Positions 32,194 to 40,989 of a stretch of 64,000 nucleotides of DNA are shown here, piece by piece. The position numbers and the translations under genes are program-made. Each line of letters starts with the position of its first letter. Position 1 is the stretch's first letter. The notes under the pieces were generated by a model. It was not told where the DNA came from. It was given only the letters and a program-made list of their open reading frames with translations, and did not search any database. This DNA is from Eunapius fragilis. Lineage: Eukaryota; Porifera; Demospongiae; Spongillida; Spongillidae. Location: positions 7,626,946 to 7,690,945 of the forward strand of contig OY811975.1 of the NCBI GenBank assembly GCA_963681505.1. The letters are read 5' to 3'.

Positions 32194-35117
32194 AACGGAG
32201 AGGCCTGCCTCAGAATCTCAGAATGCACATTCGATCCCAAATTACCACCGTTACCATTAACGGCCCCAAACGCATTGTGGAACAAACACGGCGTGGCACT
32301 GCCATTGTGCATACCACACTGCTTACACTGGATCCTTGAAAGGGCGTCTGCATTGCCATGACGAAGACCTGGACGATGAATAACATCAAAATCAAATTCA
32401 GCGAGAATCTCTAACCACCTCGCCACCTGGCCCTGGGGGTCTTTAAAACTACGTAACCAACGAAGCGCGCTGGAGTCGGTGCGAACAATAAACCTTCGTC
32501 CCCATAGAAAAGCCCGAAACTGACGAACTGACCATACAAATGCCAACAACTCACGTCTCGTTGCACAATATTGGCATTCCGCCTTTGTAAGCACCCTGCT
32601 AGCATATGCGATCACCCTTCCATTGTCGAAGTGTGATAGTACTGCTCCAACACCCTCCTGACTGGCGTCAGCATCAACCACAAATGTTCTGTCGAACTGT
32701 GGGTTGGATAAAATAGGGGGCGAAGCTAACTTACCCTTTAAAGCCACAAATGCCTTATCACACAGTTCAGTCCAGTGCCAGGGTTTGGATTTTTCTGTTA
32801 GTGCATGAAGAGGAGCAGCGGTGTCTGCAAAATTGCGAATGAATTTCCTATAATAGGAAGCAAACCCCAAAAACTGTCGCAGGCTTTCATGGTCAGTGGG
32901 CGTAGGCCAGTTTTCGACACACTTGATCTTGTCAGCATCCGCAGCTATACCCTTCTCTGAAACCACGTAGCCCAGATACCGCACACTCTTGCAAAGCAGA
33001 TGGCATTTGCTAGGCTTGATCTTCAGCCCCGCCTCCTTAAGCCTCTGTAGCACCTCTGTAAGCCGCTGCAAGTGCTCTTCCACCGTTCTACTAAAAATGA
33101 TGATATCATCAAGGTATACCAAGCATGTTACCCAACTGAGTCCTGCCAGGACCATACTCATTAACCGCTGAAACGTGCTTGGAGCGTTCGTTAGTCCGAA
33201 CGGCATTACTCGGAACTGATGTAGACCAAACGGAGTGATGAACGCAGTTTTCTCCTTGTCCGCAGGATCCATTTCTACCTGCCAGTAGCCACTTGCCAAA
33301 TCTAAGGTTGAAAACCACTTGGAGCCGGATAAAGTGTCCAGAGCATCATCAATCCTGGGAAGAGGGTGCACGTCTTTTTTTGTTACGCTATTCAGGCGAC
33401 GAAAATCTACACAAAACCTGTATGAACCGTCCTTTTTCCTAACCAGAACAATAGGCGAGGCCCATGCTCCTCCGGACGGCTCTATTATCCCCTGTTGGAG
33501 CATTCCCTGGATCATTTTCTGTACCACGTCACGTTGATGAAACGGAAGCCTCCGCGCCGGCTGATGAACAGGGGGGGTGTCACCTGAGTTGATGGTATGA
33601 CGTAAGACATTGGTACGCCCTAAATCACCGTCACCTACAGAAATTACATCTGAGAAATGATATAAAATTGTTTTCAACTTAGCACACTCCTCCCTTGACA
33701 ACCCCGATGTGTCACCCATTAATTCCCCAACTGCTTTACCAATTGCCTCTGTTGATCGGGCTGGAAGCCGTGTGCCCAATGCAGGCTCAACCATATTCGC
33801 TCCCTCTCTTCCATCCCATGGGGATACCTGACCAACCTTCTCCTTGCAATGCAGTGTTACAGGAACTGCAGAGGGGTTCACCAGCTGAACTACTGCTTTG
33901 CCATCATGGACAGGAGATACAGAACTAGCAAACAGAAGTCCGCGTTGAGTAGACATTTCCGCCTTTGGCTGGAACAGACCCACATAGTCCCCGTCCGTTT
34001 TCGCACCTTCCAACTGAACCTGCAATCGCATCTCGTGATAGGGTGGCACGACAGCTGTCTCCTGTACAAACACATGACATGTAGAAATACATGACCCGTA
34101 CAAGGTGTCTAGAGGTATTGTTTCGCCTAACATGATCATTGTTCTTCTCCCCAGGTCAACAACACACCCGTATTGTTCTAGAAAGTCTGTTCCCAATAAA
34201 CACTCCTGCGTCATCTCACGCACAACAAGGACAGTATGAGTTCTCACATGCTTTCCCACCATAAGATCAAGGTCAATCTGTCCACATAGACTAAACGAGT
34301 CTCCATTAACTGCCATCACAGGACATTGAGGTGTCAAGAGTTTCTTGTCTTGAGAAATGTCATTCCACACCTTTTCATGCACAAGGGTAACGGATGATCC
34401 TGTATCCACTAGCATACGTGTGGGACGACCCCCAATCATACCCTGCAGTATCAACGTGCATGCCACAGCCGATGTGTACTTCACTGACCTGTCCTTCCCA
34501 ATCTCCTTCGGAGATACACTCCGTTCCTTCCGCTGAGGACAATTGCGCCGTATATGCCCTTTTTGCTTGCAGTTCCAACAGACAGGGACCCATTTCGGAG
34601 CGCTCCTTTTCTCACCGACTTCCCGACTTGACAACTTACTAATCTCCTGTGACAGCTGTTGGACTTGTAACGCCAACTCTTCCACCGTATTAGCTCGCAA
34701 TGCACCTTGTACCAGGTCTCGTTCACCTGACACGGCAAGACTCGCACCTGACCCCTGTTTCTCTCCGCGTAGGCTTTGTTGAGCCAGCTCTACTGATTCC
34801 CACTGGCTAGCCAAAGCAAGTGCAGCCTCCAAAGACTCTGGTTGCTTCCTCAAAAGCCTCATCTGCACAGAAGGAGAGATAACACCGTGAATAAATTGCT
34901 CACGCGCCATTTCAAGTCGTCTTTCCGCCGACCACGAAGGGTAAGCCTTGTCCGCCAGCATCCGCAACCGCCCTGAAAATTCTAACAGGGTCTCTGGTCT
35001 CTCCTGGTGGGCTGAGTGCAGTTTGCGCTGCCATTCCTGCTCGACTCCTTTTGGCGCATACTGCTCCTGCAGACATTTCTTCACCTCTTCATACTCCACC
35101 CCGTCACCGCTAATCAA
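32124..35117 (-). CDS. Gypsy-4 gag-protease-RT-RNase H frame
   Basis: A 997-codon frame. It holds a capsid-like region (about residues 1-150, with LLEFSGRLRMLADKAYP), a zinc knuckle CWNCKQKGHIRRNC, protease MLVDTGSSVTLVHE with an intact DTG, then RT: FCVDFRRLN, LDLASGYWQVE, FRVMPFGLTNAPSTFQ and LVYLDDIIIFS (YxDD box). After the connection comes RNase H: VVDADASQEGVGAVLS, RRELLAF and RTDSSALRWL, then HGNADALSR. Everything needed for cDNA synthesis is present in one frame, unusual in this otherwise decayed window. The first 67 codons of gag are in another register (35319-35118). Confidence 0.92.
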   Translation of the reverse strand: MISGDGVEYEEVKKCLQEQYAPKGVEQEWQRKLHSAHQERPETLLEFSGRLRMLADKAYPSWSAERRLEMAREQFIHGVISPSVQMRLLRKQPESLEAALALASQWESVELAQQSLRGEKQGSGASLAVSGERDLVQGALRANTVEELALQVQQLSQEISKLSSREVGEKRSAPKWVPVCWNCKQKGHIRRNCPQRKERSVSPKEIGKDRSVKYTSAVACTLILQGMIGGRPTRMLVDTGSSVTLVHEKVWNDISQDKKLLTPQCPVMAVNGDSFSLCGQIDLDLMVGKHVRTHTVLVVREMTQECLLGTDFLEQYGCVVDLGRRTMIMLGETIPLDTLYGSCISTCHVFVQETAVVPPYHEMRLQVQLEGAKTDGDYVGLFQPKAEMSTQRGLLFASSVSPVHDGKAVVQLVNPSAVPVTLHCKEKVGQVSPWDGREGANMVEPALGTRLPARSTEAIGKAVGELMGDTSGLSREECAKLKTILYHFSDVISVGDGDLGRTNVLRHTINSGDTPPVHQPARRLPFHQRDVVQKMIQGMLQQGIIEPSGGAWASPIVLVRKKDGSYRFCVDFRRLNSVTKKDVHPLPRIDDALDTLSGSKWFSTLDLASGYWQVEMDPADKEKTAFITPFGLHQFRVMPFGLTNAPSTFQRLMSMVLAGLSWVTCLVYLDDIIIFSRTVEEHLQRLTEVLQRLKEAGLKIKPSKCHLLCKSVRYLGYVVSEKGIAADADKIKCVENWPTPTDHESLRQFLGFASYYRKFIRNFADTAAPLHALTEKSKPWHWTELCDKAFVALKGKLASPPILSNPQFDRTFVVDADASQEGVGAVLSHFDNGRVIAYASRVLTKAECQYCATRRELLAFVWSVRQFRAFLWGRRFIVRTDSSALRWLRSFKDPQGQVARWLEILAEFDFDVIHRPGLRHGNADALSRIQCKQCGMHNGSATPCLFHNAFGAVNGNGGNLGSNVHSEILRQASPFCHWRTLRSCRGLMLIFEGLFPG

Positions 35118-35319
35118 AACCCGACTGACTCACTACCCGAAATGCGTCGTCTTCCAACAGCGCTACCAACTCCTCCCCTCGCTTGTTATCCGGGACCTTC
35201 GCTTCCCTGAAGTACAGTTCTAACCTTTTGACCCAGAGATTGAAGTCAGCGCCCTTAGCAAACCGAGCGGGCGGTCTAGCGCTAAACCGAACAGCCTTCC
35301 GCTCTTCCTGCTCGGCCAT
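35118..35319 (-). CDS. Gypsy-4 gag N-terminal segment (frameshifted)
   Basis: The minus frame from ATG at 35319 reads MAEQEERKAVRFSARPPARF and FNLWVKRLELYFREAKVP, a Gypsy matrix/capsid start, 15 bp inside the primer-binding site. It runs out in a stop just beyond 35117, where the large frame takes over in a different register, so one base has been lost or gained near FRVVSQSG. Confidence 0.8.
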
Positions 35320-35334
35320 GTAGCATTCGGTCCG

Positions 35335-35352
35335 ATCCCACTCCTGACACCA
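35335..35352 (-). promoter_or_regulatory. Gypsy-4 primer-binding site, complementary to tRNA-Leu
   Basis: One base after the 5' LTR the minus strand reads TGGTGTCAGGAGTGGGAT. This 18-mer is complementary to the 3' end of animal tRNA-Leu(CAG), which finishes ATCCCACTCCTGACA plus CCA. The match supports tRNA-Leu as the cDNA primer. Confidence 0.85.
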
Positions 35353-35353
35353 G

Positions 35354-35466
35354 TGTAGCAATCCAAGTGTTTAATCAAATAAGATCGTACAGCACGTCAT
35401 TAAATGCCCTCAGGTGTAAACACTGCGCATGTCCATAATAAGAGCAGCTATAGCGCATGCGCTACA
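35354..35466 (-). repeat. Gypsy-4 5' LTR
   Basis: 113-bp partner of 30482-30594 with one mismatch; followed outside by the ATCT duplication at 35467-35470. It should contain the element's promoter, but no TATA box is obvious. Confidence 0.95.
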
Positions 35467-35570
35467 ATCTCATGCGAACATCTACATGCACGTACACCAG
35501 TACGTCCAAATAGTTCTATATGCACTAAATAAATAAAAGCAAAGTCTCGACCTATCACTTTTTGAACAAG

Positions 35571-36142
35571 CTAATAGCAGTGGTATGTATAGTAATAGTT
35601 GTAGTAGGAACTGTAGGAGAAGTAGTTATGGTAAGCAGAATTGTAGCTGTAAGCGCATGTAGAGTAATGATCGTTGCAGTAAGAGCAGTAATAGGACCTG
35701 TAGTTGCTCCCAGCGCTAAGGGACACCCCTCTATTAGCGCCCAGTCCGATGATAAGAGCTACCCCAAATATGTATAGAACCACAGACACCATATTTAGGC
35801 CCAACTCGATTCTGCTCTTCTGTATGGCAGAAGCAGTCCTTCCAGCAATGGCCTCAGACTTCGCCTGTAACAGAAAGAATGCAATGCATGAGGCGGCTGA
35901 GGATTATAAAATGGCTTTCATGTGCATAATGCATGGCTAGCATCCTTATAAAATCAATAACTGCATGCAGACAGTGGTTTACACTATAAAGTCACGTTGC
36001 TTACATTACTCGCTATGACCATAGCTGGTATTGTGAAAATCAGGCTCCACCATCCTCCAAAAATGCAACACAGCACTGTCATCACAATGGACAAGGTGAG
36101 GAAGTAATCACCACCACGGGAGTACAGCACTGTCGTCGAGGT
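35571..36142 (-). pseudogene. Second CD225/dispanin copy, 5' part missing
   Basis: Exon 36142-36005 encodes VLYSRGGDYFLTLSIVMTVL and the first membrane helix, ending AAT|GTAAGC as in the intact gene. Exon 35864-35571 begins AKSEAIAGRTASAIQKSRI and ends in a shorter tyrosine-rich tail closing YTYHCY-stop. Splice sites and phases match the copy at 2.0-2.7 kb. At 36142 similarity to the first part of the exon stops abruptly and repeat X begins; the missing start reappears inverted at 36934-37163. No proline-rich exon is found nearby. The two surviving exons are intact, so it decayed recently or by rearrangement only. Confidence 0.8.
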
Positions 36143-36310
36143 CCGATACCCCATAGGGTTCAAAACGGCCACATCTTCAGGTAGGAGGGTCCATATCGGC
36201 TCAAATTTGGTACGTGCATAGAGGGATCTGTCGCTATTGATTCTTTGTGTTTGTTAATGTTTACTTAATCCGTTACGGAGATAAACAATGCAAAATGCGT
36301 TTACGGTTCC
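36139..36310. repeat. Dispersed repeat X, second copy
   Basis: Related to 22827-22960 (shares GATACCCC.TAGGGT.CAAAACGG and CTGTCGCTATTGATT). It abuts the broken CD225 exon. The following 36310-36500 is weakly related to 21301-21480 (CCTCCCA..CATAAAT, then GCG.AT.GGGCGGG). No protein seen. Confidence 0.5.
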
Positions 36311-36502
36311 TCGCTCGATTCATGCCAAACCCGCCTCCCATGCATAAATTTTGGTGCGAATTGGGCGGGTAACCGTGCACGCAGCAGTATCTCTGTAATA
36401 GATAAAGTAAAAGAACTGAACCAATCAACAGGTCTTTACCTATAAACCGAATTTGAAGCGATTTGATTAATCCTGCCGAAAGTTATGACGGGTTCAAACG
36501 CA

Positions 36503-36743
36503 TTCATTTTATATTAAACTGAATGGCTGCGCGTACAAATAGTCATTAGTAAGCGTCTAAGGATTGCATAATCGTTTATGTCCCTCCGACTTTTGCGCCC
36601 TCATCTCCTTATATACATAGGCGGCCCCAGCGATTACCGAGGGGAGGGCGCAAAAGTCGGAGGGACATAAACGATTATGCAATCCTTAGACGCTTACTAA
36701 TGACTATTTGTACGCGCAGCCATTCAGTTTAATATAAAATGAA
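36503..36743. repeat. Perfect 100-bp inverted repeat with 41-bp loop
   Basis: Arms 36503-36602 and 36644-36743 are exact reverse complements over 100 bp. The loop contains CATAGGCGGCCCCAGCG…, a terminal piece of the MITE family at 20928-21187. A C-rich tract follows at 36765-36793. Exact arm identity means the structure is very young or kept identical by gene conversion; assembly artefact must also be considered. Confidence 0.85.
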
Positions 36744-36933
36744 CAGAGGCGCTAGGGATCATGACCCCCCCCCCCTCCCCCCCCCCCCTCACGCCCTCAT
36801 CCACTTGTTATTTCGCGCGCTTCACAGGCCCCATAAAGTAACTTTATAATCATCTCCTCCGCCCCACCCCCACCCCTCTTAGGGACAAACAAAATGCTTA
36901 GATATGGCTGCACTTTCACGGCTTGTTGCGCGA

Positions 36934-37163
36934 ATATCAAAAAGATTTGATATGCCTTACTTTTATCGGCGCTATTCTAGCTAAAGGGACTCGCATTACT
37001 TGACAGTGCCATGAAAATAATACATTTCCCTTCAATGATGGAAGGGGAAAACATTTTAGCTGTGCACTCGTGTGTAGTCAGGACAATGGATGCATCTTAA
37101 ATGCTCTTATACCCATATATGTACTCAAATGTCGTGGTGCTCAATACCCAACCAACTATCGCC
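36934..37163 (+). pseudogene. Inverted CD225 intron end and exon start
   Basis: Matches 1855-2085 of the intact gene over the intron end (ATATCAAAAAGATTTGATAT, then CCATGAAAATAA) and exon start (TGTCGTGGTGCTCAATACCC). The acceptor/ATG area is mutated (CATATATG instead of CATAGATG). Similarity ends at ACCAACTATCGCC, exactly where the minus-strand copy begins at 36142. Re-inverting 36142-37163 would restore the exon. Confidence 0.75.
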
Positions 37164-38300
37164 TTGTAAGACTTGAGTAATAAATGGCATCAGAATCGCG
37201 ATTATAAGCAATACCGGTATTCCAAAGGCAAAAATATTCCGCGGCACCATGCGCTCTATTCAATAACCAACTGGAAAACTTAACCCTTCCATGATCATTT
37301 AAAAACAATTTTAGCGGACCTTATAAGGGCGTTAACATTAGTAGAGCACGGTTTGTCTCTCCTCCTAAACCACCCGCCGCACTTAACTAATATCTAATAG
37401 AACGGGGGTACTCGTTGTTCAGATAGTCCAGTACCGGCGTGGAGTTCAGTACAACATACACTCAATAGCCTACACTCAAACAGCTTTTGCAAAAAAAGGA
37501 TTCGTTTTCTGTAGAGGTGCTAGTTTAATGGGGTGCGCAGGTCTTTTGATGGACGCTTAATTTCATAGTGGCTCGGGTGAATGGAATCGTTTCTGATATA
37601 GAGAATGGTACGAAACTACCGGAAAAATTGCTTGGATTTTGATAATCAATATCTTGATTATAGATCATGTAAAATTCAACTATCTGCAGAATCCGATTGC
37701 ATTATTAATTCTTCGTGTAAGTAGCAATTCTGGCGCTGGAGAGATGCTCCTTAGTTCAGTTTTACGTGTTTCTTACCCTGAAGGATACAGAGCGCTCGCA
37801 TAGACGAGTCTAAAGGGTTCATAGTATTAATATTCAATACAGAATTGACGTGGGAATAAGTACGGAATATATGCAGGACGAGGGTCGCTTAGCTCGGAAG
37901 TTTGAAATTGATGCTATTTTTGGTTAATTTTATATAGCCCAAGCCTGGTTTTGTATAAAACGTCCCAAATGTGATCAGAGCAAAGAAAAGGAAAAAATAT
38001 TTTTTCAAGTTTTAAAAGTGTTTTAAAAGTATTTTAAAAGTGACTATGCATGAACAGGACGACAAAAAAGTAAAGGTCACTCACAAACCAGTATGGAGGT
38101 CAAAATGTAAGTTGGACTAATATTGTATATCATTCACCTTGAAGTTTACTGTTTATGAAGTGTTAAACAGAATGATAGCAAAATGGACAAACGCCTTGCT
38201 GCAAATGAAAGAAAATTTGACTATGTAAAGTTAAACCGAGAGAATTGTTTGATTGCTTTCAGCATCAGAAGCACCAAGTACTGCTCCAGCAGTACATGAT
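37164..38300. other. No gene seen
   Basis: AT-rich unique-looking sequence with no recognisable domain, exon chain or long frame on either strand. It includes the repeated 'TTTTAAAAGTRTTTTAAAAGT' near 38000-38042 only. Confidence 0.45.
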
Positions 38301-38497
38301 CATAGGCGGCCCCAGGAGGGGGGGGACCCAAGGGGCTTGGCCCCCCCCCCCCCGCCCCCTGGTTATGGCGTCACCCCAACCCCTATAAGAAATTTTTACT
38401 GTAGCATTGCAATACATCTACTACATGTAACTATGTGTTTCTAATGCAAAATAGCTACTAACTCTCATCTGAGCGTACAAATAGCGATTGACAAATG
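38301..38497. repeat. Second copy of the CATAGG MITE, 3' truncated
   Basis: Begins CATAGGCGGCCCCAGG and follows the 20928 copy (CCCCAACCCCTATAAG, TTTTTACTGTAGC, TCATCTGAGCGTAC) for about 195 bp; the right terminus is missing. Contains a 13-C run. Confidence 0.7.
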
Positions 38498-38499
38498 TG

Positions 38500-38995
38500 A
38501 ATGCTAAAACTGTATCAACTAAGTACTGTTCACTGAAACGCTTTTGCAACCTCTACAAAATTCACCCAGCATATCCCAAGTAATCCAGTCATGTGCCTGG
38601 CGGCTCACATATAGGCTTCTGCAACTCCTACATAGTCCTAAAGATGGGCGTTATTTGAGAATGAGGTGAGTCTGAGTGTATGTTAAAATTGTATCGATTA
38701 AGTATTGTTCACTTATACGCTTCTGCAACCCTTACAGCATTAACCCAGCATGTTCCCAAGTAATGCAGTTGTGTGCCTGACTATGCCCACATAGTGTGCA
38801 AGGATAGGCGTTATTTGGAAATGAGGTGAGCTCGAGTGCATGCATGCTAAAATATTATCGATTAAGTACTTTTGTTCACTTATATGCCTCTGCAACTCCT
38901 ACAGCAGACATCCAGCATGTTCCTTATTAATCCAGTTATGTGCCTGGCTAGTGCCCAAGGATGGGCGTTATTTTGAAATGAGGTTATTTCAAGAT
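38500..38995. repeat. Tandem repeat, about 165-bp unit, three copies
   Basis: Units share TATCGATTAAGTA, GTTCACTTATA.GC, TCTGCAAC.CCTACA, CCAGCATGTTCC, AGT.ATGTGCCTGGC and GGGCGTTATTTGAAATGAGGTGAG, starting near 38500, 38685 and 38855. Non-coding. The sequence to about 39660 holds no recognised gene. Confidence 0.65.
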
Positions 38996-39660
38996 ACTTT
39001 AGCATTAACTAATATTCACTGATATGCTCTGTCATATAAATGTACTATAGTCAAGCACAAATTGAGTACTGTCTTCTCAATTGTTATACCATTCACTCAA
39101 TTGTAAAGGTTCAGGTGAGGTCTTTTCTTTCTTTTCTGTAAGTCCAATTCTACTACTTTATGACAATTCATCATACATCTGTAAGGAATGAGTTTTCACT
39201 GTTTCAAAGAATACTCATCACTGCAACCAATGGAATCAACGTACAGTTCAAAAAAGTGTTCAGTCAACTTGCCAATGTTTTTGACAAGTTAGGAAGGTGG
39301 TCTCTGTTTCCGTTTCAAATGGCAAGTCGCCTCCAACATCTCAGAACGCCTACATGTATTTGATGACACAGTAATTAATGTTTGCTGCGCATACAGATTT
39401 ATAATGTTTATGGTATACTGAACATTAATTTTGTGTTTGCTGTAGAGTATATAGAGTATATTAGGCATTACACATGTTCAAGCAAGAGTTACATGTATAA
39501 TGGTATGTATATGGGTCTAAGGTATAACTGGATAGTTTCACAGGTTGGCTATCACAATGTAGATGCAGCAAAGCATTATTAAGACGTAATGCATCCCGCT
39601 CTCTATGTTCACTTGAAGCACACATATGATAAGTAATTCATCAAGTGTTCAGTGTTCCAC

Positions 39661-39950
39661 AAGTAAATAAAAACATTCTATAACGAGAGAGAGTTGTTGG
39701 GATACAGGATTGACCAATGGTGGTGTAAAAAGCATGGAAACAAGAGTGACAGAAATTTTACTGGAAAATTGAAATAGACCTATAATTAGCCCATTTCTTA
39801 GGCATGCGCTGTTATATTGTGAGTGTGCTAAACATAGGCCTATTTCAATTTTCCAGTAAAATTTCTGTCCTTTCCATGCTTTTTTTACACCATCATTGCT
39901 CAATCCTATATCCCAACAACTCTCTCGTTAGAAAATGTTTTTATTGACTT
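39661..39950. repeat. Palindromic MITE, about 115-bp arms
   Basis: The left arm 39661-39783 and right arm 39837-39950 are inverted copies: AAGTAAATAAAAACATT versus AATGTTTTTATTGACTT at the outer ends, GTTGTTGGGATA versus TATCCCAACAAC within. Several mismatches and small gaps indicate age. No coding capacity. From 39950 to 40726 no gene is seen; a (TTA)n run lies near 40545-40570. Confidence 0.75.
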
Positions 39951-40726
39951 GTTTCATAAGTTTTTTTTCACTCTGTCAGAGCAGTATCGTAGTCAGTTGT
40001 AGTATGTATCAAATATCCCATTTGACCTCCCTATTGACACTTCCTAATTACTGTGTTCCCATTCAGTTGGGTTCTTCCTCTCAGACCCATGAGGTTATAA
40101 AGGTTAACATACCCATTGGATGTATTGTATGTGAATGGGATTGTGTTGTATATAAGGTGGTTGCGAATTGCAATTAAACAGTTTTTGGAGTGCTATTACA
40201 CAGTATTCAAATGTAGGAAGAGCATATAGAATTTGGACAATCCCCTTTATCTCTTAATGCAATAACAAAATAATAATAGCTTGTCCTCTCCCAAACCTTC
40301 CTACTTGGCAGACATTTACAGTAGGATGAACTTCACCTTCGTCAGGTCCATTGCCAGAGCCATCTTGGCAAGGGAGTTCCTGCCCTCGTGACTTGACTTT
40401 ATTTGTGGTTGTATTGATTATGTGTTAATTGTTATACAATATATAATAATACTTCAATATTTATTTTATATGTATATAATTATTATTGTTATTGAAATAG
40501 GGATACAAGAGAATACATGAATAGGAATAAATGCATATACAAGATTATTATTATTATTATTATTATTATTTATTAATATAAATGCATACACATTTAATAC
40601 ATATGCTGGTCTGAATAAATGCACCTTAATTATAGTAAAGTCACCTATAACTACAAATCCACACTCCCACCTCAATCCCCCTCCTCCAAATGAACCCTTG
40701 CACGGGAGAGCAATGCCCTTGCATTC

Positions 40727-40908
40727 ACTGCGCCACAGCATTTAGTATGCAGAGCTGTGCAGAGTCTGCATATCAGCCGTATGCAGACAGGTATCATTGA
40801 AGTGTTCATATGCAGATGTCTGCATACGAACACTTCAACAATACTCATCTGCATATGGTTGGTATGCAGACTCTGCACAACTCTGCATACTAAATGCTGT
40901 GGCGCAGT
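40727..40908. repeat. 182-bp palindromic MITE
   Basis: Ends ACTGCGCCACAGCATTTAGT and its exact complement; the inverted similarity continues nearly to the centre (CTCTGCACA, GTATGCAGAC.., AGTGTTCATATGCAGA). A typical fold-back MITE. A short target duplication could not be defined. Confidence 0.8.
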
Positions 40909-40989
40909 AATTAGCTCTCACAAGCGAAAGGCTCAGCCTCTGGTACACTGTGGTGGTAGCCTACGATTTGCTGCATCCCATTTGAATCG

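Larger units (their letters stand above)
30482..35466 (-). mobile_element. Gypsy-4: nearly intact, recently inserted Ty3/Gypsy element
   Basis: A 4,985-bp unit with 113-bp LTRs that differ at one base, flanked by a 4-bp duplication ATCT (30478-30481 and 35467-35470). On the minus strand it has LTR, a tRNA-Leu primer site, gag, protease, RT, RNase H, integrase with GPY/F module, polypurine tract, LTR. All catalytic motifs look intact. Two frameshifts (in gag near 35117 and before integrase near 32150) interrupt the reading frame. LTR near-identity implies a young insertion. Confidence 0.93.

Noticed and set aside
32124..35117. Overlapping plus-strand frames across Gypsy-4
   Set aside because: They are shadows of the GC-balanced gag-pol coding strand; none has family motifs.
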